This document shows, piece by piece, positions 6,626 to 11,990 of a DNA stretch of 11,990 nt. A program made the position numbers and the translations under genes. Origin of the DNA: a bacterium (GTDB lineage Bacteria; Bacteroidota; Ignavibacteria; Kapaibacteriales; UBA2268). The notes beneath the pieces were generated by a model, which ran no database searches, was not told the DNA's origin, and worked only from the letters and a program-made list of their open reading frames with translations. Location of the stretch: positions 1 to 11,990 of the forward strand of contig JANJUO010000107.1 in NCBI GenBank assembly GCA_024710535.1, read 5' to 3'. The first letter of the stretch is position 1; each line of letters opens with the position of its first letter.

Positions 6626-8095
6626 TTATCTCAATATGGAGAATTTTCCTTTTTCAAAAGTATTGCCTTTAAAATCAGAAATACTAAATAAATATATTCC
6701 GTTTGCAAAATTATTTACATTTAGTTTAAATACATTATCAATTAAATCTACATTTGAATGATAAACTATTTTTCCATTGTTATCAAAAATTTCAATTCTT
6801 GAATTATCATGAAAATTATTTGTTTTAATTAGCACTTCTTCAGTCATTGGCAAATAAATCGCAACATTTTTAATAGTTTCGGAATCTTTTACTGAAACTG
6901 TTAAATCTTGTGGATTGAATGGAGTTCCAAATTCTTCATCACCTTTCTTGTAATATTTGAGACCTCTATATGAAAAATTATTTGGGTCCCAAAAATCATT
7001 ATAATATGGTCCACCGAGACCATTGAAATGTAAAAAATAGTTGATTCCTTCTGATATAGCTTCAAAAAAACAACTATCATTCTCTTTTTCTAAAGGCAAA
7101 TCATACAATAGAGCCATTTTATTGAAATATTTATCAAAAATATAAAAAGGTACATCATAATACCTATTTTCACTCCAACTATCCTCTTTAATTAATTCAC
7201 CACCAAAAAATAAAGTATCTCTGCTACTAATTGTATATTTTTCAGTTACTTCTCCATTTATGAAAATCGTTGTATCAATTTTATCAGGTTTGTATAGTTT
7301 AACAATTTTTGCAATTTTCTTAAATTTATACTCAATTTTTAAAATTGGCAATTCTATAATTTTCTTTTCTATTACTTTTAAAATAATATTAGCATCCCAC
7401 AACTTAAATGTGCCTGATTTTGAATATTCGCTTATATGAAATTCGTCTCCTATATTAAAATTATACACATCAAACTTAGAATAAGGCAAATATTTCTCAT
7501 CATTAATTGCGATTACTGTACATTTATCAAAAGATTGATTATAGGGGAAATTGTAAAATTCAAAAAATGAATAAAGACCGTAAGTTTTACTGATTTTTAT
7601 TGTCAAATCTTTATAACGATTTTCATAAAAATTGCCACTAAAAAAAATCACATTCAATGAAATCACTTTTATACTATCAACAACGTTGTTAATAACAGCT
7701 GTTTCATACCCAATTACCTTTGCTGTCATCTTATATTTTCCTTCTTCTTCAGCAAAAATCCATTCCTCATTTAGTTTGGGATCATCTTTGATTTGAACAA
7801 ATCTATCGGTTAAAGTGATAAACTTCCAATAACCATCCTTCAATACCACTTCAGCACCAAGCCAAGAACTTGTTGATAAACTATAGCAATTGGTAACTGG
7901 ATCCACTGTAACATTTGGGTGAATATAATACCTAACTTCATCGTCATTTTTTACGACTGAATCAATTTTGATTGCTGATAAAAATTTACCCCCTGAATAA
8001 ATTGAATAATTTTCACTTTTCAATAATTCATAATCTTTTGAATAGATATTCAAAAAACTTAACACCAATAAAATTACAATAATTACATTTTTCAT
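6626..8095 (-). CDS. Secreted protein of unknown function with T9SS type A C-terminal sorting domain
   Basis: The product is 489 aa. Residues 1-19 (MKNVIIVILLVLSFLNIYS) form a signal peptide with a hydrophobic core and likely cleavage before Lys20. The middle, about 25-340, is beta-rich and aromatic, with repeated 'KV..I..K.' strands, and I do not recognise a catalytic domain. Residues about 360-395 (GLKYYKKGDEEFGTPF) form a linker often seen just before T9SS sorting domains. Residues about 404-489 match that sorting domain: RIEIFDNNGKIVY (433-445), LNVNNFANGIYLFSI (458-472) and a terminal KGKFSILR. The inferred route is Sec export, then T9SS across the outer membrane, with removal of the domain and surface attachment or release. 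GGGA lies about 10 nt before ATG 8093-8095. The same-strand ileS lies 136 bp downstream. No functional link between them is visible. Confidence 0.85.
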   Translation of the reverse strand: MKNVIIVILLVLSFLNIYSKDYELLKSENYSIYSGGKFLSAIKIDSVVKNDDEVRYYIHPNVTVDPVTNCYSLSTSSWLGAEVVLKDGYWKFITLTDRFVQIKDDPKLNEEWIFAEEEGKYKMTAKVIGYETAVINNVVDSIKVISLNVIFFSGNFYENRYKDLTIKISKTYGLYSFFEFYNFPYNQSFDKCTVIAINDEKYLPYSKFDVYNFNIGDEFHISEYSKSGTFKLWDANIILKVIEKKIIELPILKIEYKFKKIAKIVKLYKPDKIDTTIFINGEVTEKYTISSRDTLFFGGELIKEDSWSENRYYDVPFYIFDKYFNKMALLYDLPLEKENDSCFFEAISEGINYFLHFNGLGGPYYNDFWDPNNFSYRGLKYYKKGDEEFGTPFNPQDLTVSVKDSETIKNVAIYLPMTEEVLIKTNNFHDNSRIEIFDNNGKIVYHSNVDLIDNVFKLNVNNFANGIYLFSISDFKGNTFEKGKFSILR

Positions 8096-8266
8096 AATAA
8101 TATTCCCATTTAAAAAAATGCTTACGTTTGTATGATTTTTTTATTGTGAAATTTACATTTATTTAAATAAAGAGATTTTTTTGAAACTACTCAGCCAAAT
8201 TAAACAAATTTACGGTTTCTGTCAAATTTGAGTATTTGATAATTTTTTTTAAAAAAATTCCTTGAA

Positions 8267-8310
8267 ATTCCTGTTAGGGAATAAATGTTTGTAATAAAGA
8301 AAGAGCGCCC
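8267..8310. repeat. Intergenic hairpin repeat, copy A
   Basis: The stem ATTCC (8267-8271)/GGAAT (8278-8282) has a 6-nt loop, followed by AAATGTTTGTAATAAAG (8283-8299) and GAGCGCCC. Copy B downstream has the same order of parts with a covarying stem. Confidence 0.6.
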
Positions 8311-8322
8311 CGAACCCCAACA

Positions 8323-8361
8323 ACTCCGTAGGAGTGGAATGTGTAATGAAACTATGGTGCC
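8323..8361. repeat. Intergenic hairpin repeat, copy B
   Basis: The stem ACTCC (8323-8327)/GGAGT (8331-8335) has loop GTA, followed by GGAATGTGTAATGAAAC (8336-8352) and TATGGTGCC. Compared with copy A, the second stem pair changes from T-A to C-G and the downstream arm is similar (AATGT..TGTAAT.AA). It resembles dispersed intergenic palindromic repeats of Bacteroidota, from memory. Confidence 0.6.
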
Positions 8362-8379
8362 TGTCCAATAAGTATAAAT
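8362..8379. repeat. 18-bp direct repeat, left copy
   Basis: TGTCCAATAAGTATAAAT is identical to 11970-11987 in the same orientation. The two copies lie on either side of the adenine deaminase-dUTPase-amidohydrolase operon. An 18-bp match is not expected by chance in 12 kb, even at this base composition. Confidence 0.75.
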
Positions 8380-8396
8380 TTCAGCAACGAGCAAGG

Positions 8397-8416
8397 ATGC
8401 TTAATCTGCTAAGCAT
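8397..8416. other. 7-bp hairpin downstream of the amidohydrolase gene
   Basis: ATGCTTA (8397-8403) and TAAGCAT (8410-8416) are perfect reverse complements with a 6-nt loop. It lies about 80 nt beyond the amidohydrolase stop on the minus strand. Without a T-run it is not a standard terminator; it may stabilise the transcript end. Confidence 0.4.
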
Positions 8417-8496
8417 TTATAAAAATAGTAGTTCAAATATGTCAGTTTGACAATAATTATGAAATAATATTCTGATTGGTTAACCTCATTTTTTAA

Positions 8497-9666
8497 TTAT
8501 CTATCTAAATAATCAATAGCAACTTTCACGAGCATTGCAGTTCCGTGAATCATAGCGTTTTCATCGGGATTCAACTTTGGATTATGCAAAGCTGGCATTT
8601 GCTCTATTCCATCTGGCTTTACGCCCAAAAACCAGAACACACTTGGAACATTTTGTGCAAAATATGCAAAGTCCTCTGCCCACATTTTCGGCTCAAAAGC
8701 AATAACATTTTCATTCGAAAGCAATTCCACAGCAGTAGTTCTCACAAATTCTGCGGCATTAGTATCGTTGATTAATGTCGGATATCCCTCTGCAATATCC
8801 AATATTATTTCTGTACTTGTCAGCACCGCATAATTTTCGCAAATAATTTTCAACTTTTCTTTGATTAATGAACGAACTTCTGCATTGAAAGTGCGCATTG
8901 TTCCCATCATTTTTAATTCTTCAGGAAAAATATTTGTTGTATTGCCTGCATGAATCGAGGTTATCGACAAAACTGCCGGCTGAAGTGGATTTTTGAATTT
9001 TGTGATTATAGTTTGAAATTGATTGATTAATTGCGAGGCAGTTAGAATTATATCATTTCCCAAATGTGGCTGTGCGGCATGAGCACCTTTGCCTTTGATT
9101 GTGAGATATAATTCATCGGTGGAAGCCATTATTGGACCGGCGGCAATTGCAATTTTGCCTGATTCATCCTGTGGATGAATATGCTGTCCGAAAACTGCAT
9201 CAACTGTCGGATTATTCAAAACTCCTGCATCTATCATCAATTTTGCTCCACCGGGCAGTTTTTCCTCTCCGGGTTGGAAAATTAATTTCACTTTACCATT
9301 TAGCAAATTTTCATTCTTTTTCAATAGAATCGCCGCCCCCAAAAGCATTGATGTATGCATATCATGACCGCAGGCGTGCATTACTCCGTTACAATTGGAC
9401 GCATACTCCAAACCGGTTTCTTCAACAATTGGAAGAGCATCAATATCAGCACGAAGAGCAATACATTTACCGGAATTTCCAATCAATGCAACAACACCTG
9501 TTTCGGTAATTCGCTGAAATTCAATATTATTTTCAGCAAGAATTTTGCAAATAAAATTCGTGGTTTCAAATTCCTGAAATGATAATTCTGGATTTTGATG
9601 AATATGCCTTCTAATTGAACTTACTTTTTCGAAAATTTCTTTTGCTTCATTTATAAAATTTATCAT
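8497..9666 (-). CDS. M20-family metal-dependent amidohydrolase (hippurate hydrolase/N-acyl amino acid deacylase type)
   Basis: The product is 389 aa, the usual length for this family. The N-terminus (SSIRRHIHQNPELSFQE, 17-32) is the classic RRxxHxxPELxxxE start. Metal and catalytic residues are Cys99 and His101 in MHACGHDMH, Glu134-Glu135 in QPGEE, His162 in GQHIHP and His361 in LHNP. A dimerisation/lid domain spans about 178-290 with KGKGAHAAQPHLGNDII. The enzyme should hydrolyse an amide bond of an N-acylated amino acid or similar compound in the cytosol; the exact substrate cannot be read from sequence. ATG 9664-9666 is chosen because it opens the conserved region and leaves 19 bp after dut; an in-frame extension to 9735 would overlap dut and is unlike family members. 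It is the last gene of the minus-strand operon, and no U-rich terminator follows. Confidence 0.92.
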   Translation of the reverse strand: MINFINEAKEIFEKVSSIRRHIHQNPELSFQEFETTNFICKILAENNIEFQRITETGVVALIGNSGKCIALRADIDALPIVEETGLEYASNCNGVMHACGHDMHTSMLLGAAILLKKNENLLNGKVKLIFQPGEEKLPGGAKLMIDAGVLNNPTVDAVFGQHIHPQDESGKIAIAAGPIMASTDELYLTIKGKGAHAAQPHLGNDIILTASQLINQFQTIITKFKNPLQPAVLSITSIHAGNTTNIFPEELKMMGTMRTFNAEVRSLIKEKLKIICENYAVLTSTEIILDIAEGYPTLINDTNAAEFVRTTAVELLSNENVIAFEPKMWAEDFAYFAQNVPSVFWFLGVKPDGIEQMPALHNPKLNPDENAMIHGTAMLVKVAIDYLDR

Positions 9667-9685
9667 TTTTTTCTTATTTAAATTA

Positions 9686-10132
9686 TTAAATACCTGTACT
9701 GCCAAAACCACCTTCACCGCGTTCGGTATCATCAAGCGAATCTGTTTGATTCCAAGTCACTTTCTCATATTTGGCAACAACTAATTGAGCAATTCTATCA
9801 CCATTATTAATTTCGAATGTCGTATCTCCGAAATTTGATAAAATCACTTTGATTTCCCCACGATAATCGCTGTCGATTGTGCCCGGACTATTTAATGCAA
9901 ATATTCCATATTTTGCCGCAAGACCGCTTCTGGAGCGCACTTGACACTCGTAACCATCAGGAATTGCAACCGCCAAACCTGTTGGAACAAGTACTGTTTT
10001 TCCGGGTTCGATTTTTATTGGCTTTTGCAAATGGGCAACAATATCCATTCCGGCAGAGCCATTTGTTGAATAAACAGGTAATGGCAAATCTGAATTATTA
10101 TTGATTCTTGAAATATTAATTTTTAATGACAT
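9686..10132 (-). CDS. dut: Deoxyuridine 5'-triphosphate nucleotidohydrolase (dUTPase)
   Basis: The product is a 148-aa homotrimeric dUTPase that converts dUTP to dUMP and diphosphate, keeping uracil out of DNA and feeding dTMP synthesis. All five family motifs are present: SAGMD (26-30), RSRSGLA (66-72), NSPGTIDSDYRGE (81-93) with the catalytic Asp and the deoxyribose-selecting Tyr90, GDRIAQLVV (111-119) and the glycine-rich RGEGGFGSTG (138-147) that closes over the nucleotide. ATG 10130-10132 lies only 3 nt after the adenine deaminase stop, and its own stop is 19 nt before the amidohydrolase start, so the three genes are almost surely co-transcribed. No Shine-Dalgarno site is seen, so translation may depend on coupling with the upstream gene. 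Confidence 0.97.
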   Translation of the reverse strand: MSLKINISRINNNSDLPLPVYSTNGSAGMDIVAHLQKPIKIEPGKTVLVPTGLAVAIPDGYECQVRSRSGLAAKYGIFALNSPGTIDSDYRGEIKVILSNFGDTTFEINNGDRIAQLVVAKYEKVTWNQTDSLDDTERGEGGFGSTGI

Positions 10133-10135
10133 TAA

Positions 10136-11764
10136 TTACACCGCTACATTAATAAATTGAAAATCTGTACCGTCAAACAAGCCCAAATCACTTAATTTTA
10201 CTGATGGAATAACGAGCAAAGCCATAAACGACAATGTCATAAAAGGAGCTCTCAGACTTGAGCCGAGTTCTTTTGCTTTTTTATCGATTTCCTGATATTT
10301 CCTTGCAACTTCGGCGGCAGGTTCGGTGCTCATTAAGCCGGCAATAGGTAATTCAAGTAATTTTGCTTCCGATTCATCAACTGCAACAATACCGCCTTTT
10401 GATTCGATAATCATATTAACTGCTTTTGCAAGCATTTCATCGCTTGTTCCTACGGCAATTATATTATGAGAATCATGCCCAATACTTCCCGCTAATGCAC
10501 CTTTTTTCAATCCAAAATTTTTAATAAATCCAACAGCCGGTTTTGCATTATTATAACGATTAATCACAGAAATTTTAAGAATATCTCTGCTTATATCTGC
10601 TTCATAGAAATTATCAACAATCAAAGCATCCTCAATTAATTGATTTGTGATTAATTGTCCTTCGAGAGCTTCGATGATTCGAATTTGCTTATCTTGTGCA
10701 GAAATTTTGAAGTCATCTGCAGTTTTCATTTCACAATTAAATTGATTAATAGGATTAATATTCACCGATGGAATTAATGAATTACCCATTTCGGCAACTT
10801 TTGTTCCATTTATATAAGTTTGCTGAATATTGAAATTTTTCAAATCATCAACTACTATAAAATCTGCATAATCACCAACTCTAAGCATACCAACTTCCAA
10901 ATTATAGTGATTAATTGGATTAATCACAGTTGCCTGCATTATATCAAAGAAATCGGTGCCATCATTTATTGCTCGCTTTACCAAATCATCAATGTGGCTA
11001 ACTATCAAATCGTCCGGATGTTTATCATCACTACATAGCATTACATCATTTGTATGAGTTGAAATCAGTGTCTTCAAAGTTTCAAAATTTTTAGCCGCAG
11101 AGCCTTCTCTAATAAGAACTTTCATACCGTAATTAATTTTGTCGAATGCCTCTTCGAGCGAGAAACATTCGTGATCTGTACTGATTCCTGCAGAAATATA
11201 CTTCATTGCTTGCTCACCTTTCAATCCCGGTGCATGACCATCAATTGGCTTTCCTGCTTTTTTTGCAATATCGAGTTTTGCCATAACATCTGGAAATTCA
11301 TAGAGTACTCCAGGATAATTCATCATTTCCGAGAGATATTTAATTTCAGGTTTGCTCAGCAATACATCAATATCAGCCGCAGTTATTTCCGCACCTGCTG
11401 TCTCGAATGTAGTTGCCGGAACGCAGGAAGGAGCTCCAAAAAAGAATTTGAAAGGAGTAGATTTTGCATTTTCAAGCATAAATTCAATGCCGTCCATACC
11501 ACATACATTAGCAATTTCATGCGGATCGGAGACGGTTGCCACTGTGCCTTTCTTTACAGCTTCTCTTGCAAATTCGGATGGAGCGAGCATAGAGCTTTCT
11601 ATATGAATATGAGAATCAATAAATCCGGGAATTATAAAATTTGAATAAGAATTATCATTTTCGATAATTGATTTGATTTTTCCGTTTTCCACCTCTACAG
11701 CACCCGGAAAAATTCTTCTACTATGAATATCTGCAATATTCCCTGAAATAGAAAAATTACTCAT
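10136..11764 (-). CDS. ade: Adenine deaminase
   Basis: The product is a 542-aa amidohydrolase-superfamily enzyme that deaminates adenine to hypoxanthine for purine salvage. The metal-dependent barrel carries GFIDSHIHIESSML (47-60) with His52 and His54, SDPHEIANVCGMDGIEFM (79-96), SEMMNYPGVL (145-154) with Glu146, DGHAPG (175-180) with His177, STDHE (195-199) with His198, and CSDD (244-247) with the proton-transfer Asp. The C-terminal domain keeps GSIGHDSHN (426-434) and ELPIAGLMS (471-479), both typical of bacterial Ade. Length fits the family. ATG 11762-11764 is preferred to an in-frame TTG at 11774-11776; GAG lies a few bases upstream. It heads the operon with dut and the amidohydrolase. 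Confidence 0.96.
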   Translation of the reverse strand: MSNFSISGNIADIHSRRIFPGAVEVENGKIKSIIENDNSYSNFIIPGFIDSHIHIESSMLAPSEFAREAVKKGTVATVSDPHEIANVCGMDGIEFMLENAKSTPFKFFFGAPSCVPATTFETAGAEITAADIDVLLSKPEIKYLSEMMNYPGVLYEFPDVMAKLDIAKKAGKPIDGHAPGLKGEQAMKYISAGISTDHECFSLEEAFDKINYGMKVLIREGSAAKNFETLKTLISTHTNDVMLCSDDKHPDDLIVSHIDDLVKRAINDGTDFFDIMQATVINPINHYNLEVGMLRVGDYADFIVVDDLKNFNIQQTYINGTKVAEMGNSLIPSVNINPINQFNCEMKTADDFKISAQDKQIRIIEALEGQLITNQLIEDALIVDNFYEADISRDILKISVINRYNNAKPAVGFIKNFGLKKGALAGSIGHDSHNIIAVGTSDEMLAKAVNMIIESKGGIVAVDESEAKLLELPIAGLMSTEPAAEVARKYQEIDKKAKELGSSLRAPFMTLSFMALLVIPSVKLSDLGLFDGTDFQFINVAV

Positions 11765-11808
11765 AATTAATCTCAAAATTTAGTTTAACCAAAAAAATAT
11801 TAACGAAA

Positions 11809-11840
11809 TAAAGATAATTTTGTTTAAAATGAGTTTGAAA
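11809..11840 (-). promoter_or_regulatory. ade: Possible promoter of the ade-dut-amidohydrolase operon
   Basis: On the minus strand TTTC (11837-11840), a 20-nt spacer, then TATCTTTA (11809-11816) fit TTTG/N19-21/TAnnTTTG with one mismatch in each element. The -7 box is 45 nt from ATG 11764, similar to the other promoters here. Confidence 0.4.
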
Positions 11841-11969
11841 TTCAAAAAAATCAATCATATTAAAATAAAATTCCTTGAAAAAACAAGTTAGATATTGATG
11901 GACTTTATTTATTTTTAACTTTAAATTCAGGCATTTAATACTGTTTTTCGAGTGCTTTTCAATTCTGGT

Positions 11970-11987
11970 TGTCCAATAAGTATAAAT
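11970..11987. repeat. 18-bp direct repeat, right copy
   Basis: TGTCCAATAAGTATAAAT matches 8362-8379 exactly. A 14-mer, AAAATTCCTTGAAA, also lies at a similar distance to its left in both places (8254-8267 and 11867-11880, offsets 108 and 103 nt). The copy runs into the window edge, so its right-hand context is unknown. Confidence 0.75.
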
Positions 11988-11990
11988 ATC

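Larger units (their letters stand above)
8096..8496. other. 401-bp non-coding gap with repeats and hairpins
   Basis: No convincing gene is present. Positions 8096-8250 are plain AT-rich DNA, presumably the upstream region of the T9SS cargo gene, without a consensus promoter that I could find. Positions 8254-8381 hold two tandem hairpin repeats and an 18-bp sequence repeated near the right edge of the window. A 7-bp hairpin lies at 8397-8416, a 5-bp TGTCA/TGACA hairpin at 8440-8452 and the palindrome GGTTAACC at about 8477-8484. Confidence 0.7.

Noticed and set aside
8254..8381. CRISPR array or insertion-sequence remnant with transposase
   Set aside because: Only two degenerate hairpin units are present, without regular spacers, and no transposase fragment was recognised in any frame.
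8200..8394. 64-codon minus-strand reading frame across the intergenic repeats
   Set aside because: It covers both hairpin repeats and the 18-bp repeat, has an atypical composition, and resembles spurious translations of intergenic repeats. No start signal was seen.
8477..8484. GGTTAACC palindrome as an operator
   Set aside because: It is only 8 bp, lies just past the amidohydrolase stop rather than in a promoter region, and symmetry does not extend outward.
9132..9509. 125-codon plus-strand reading frame
   Set aside because: It is antisense to the M20 amidohydrolase catalytic region, and no family features were seen.
9667..9735. N-terminal extension of the amidohydrolase by 23 residues
   Set aside because: It would overlap the dut gene end, and the extension is unlike family members. 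ATG 9664-9666 opens the conserved region.
11171..11644. 157-codon plus-strand reading frame
   Set aside because: It is fully antisense to the well-supported adenine deaminase and rich in Cys, Phe and His as expected for a shadow translation.

Overview
The window is AT-rich and reads as chromosomal DNA from the Bacteroidota/Ignavibacteria/Kapabacteria part of the FCB group. Four things support this. There is a secreted protein with a type IX secretion (T9SS) C-terminal sorting domain. Two promoters match the Bacteroidota consensus TTTG-N19-TAnnTTTG exactly. Shine-Dalgarno sites are mostly absent. The isoleucyl-tRNA synthetase is of the long IleRS2 type. No tRNA, rRNA, CRISPR array or intact transposase was seen.

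Left part (1-1430, minus strand): the first codons of a LuxR/NarL-like regulator overlap the end of a hemerythrin-domain gene by 8 bp. Upstream of these lies a stand-alone PqqD-like gene. The hemerythrin and PqqD genes each have a consensus promoter, and the two share a nearly identical 16-bp block (15/16) running from the -7 box downstream, so they may be co-expressed.

Centre (1656-6489): a plus-strand isocitrate/isopropylmalate-family dehydrogenase, probably isocitrate dehydrogenase, is followed by an intrinsic terminator and a small ArsC/Spx-like thioredoxin-fold protein. A bidirectional terminator separates these from the convergent ileS. The ileS product carries the swapped signature GIHH instead of HxGH, a variant associated with mupirocin hyper-resistance in IleRS2 enzymes.

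Right part (6626-11764, minus strand): an unidentified T9SS cargo protein lies upstream of ileS. A 401-bp non-coding gap follows, holding two tandem hairpin repeats with a covarying base pair. Then comes a tight operon read adenine deaminase -> dUTPase -> M20 amidohydrolase, which suggests purine salvage, dUTP removal and amide hydrolysis. The same 18-bp sequence occurs in direct orientation on both sides of this operon (8362-8379 and 11970-11987).

Most of the window is ordinary housekeeping DNA. The points most worth following are the GxHH IleRS2, the shared promoter block, the hemerythrin-regulator pair, and the repeats around the adenine deaminase operon.
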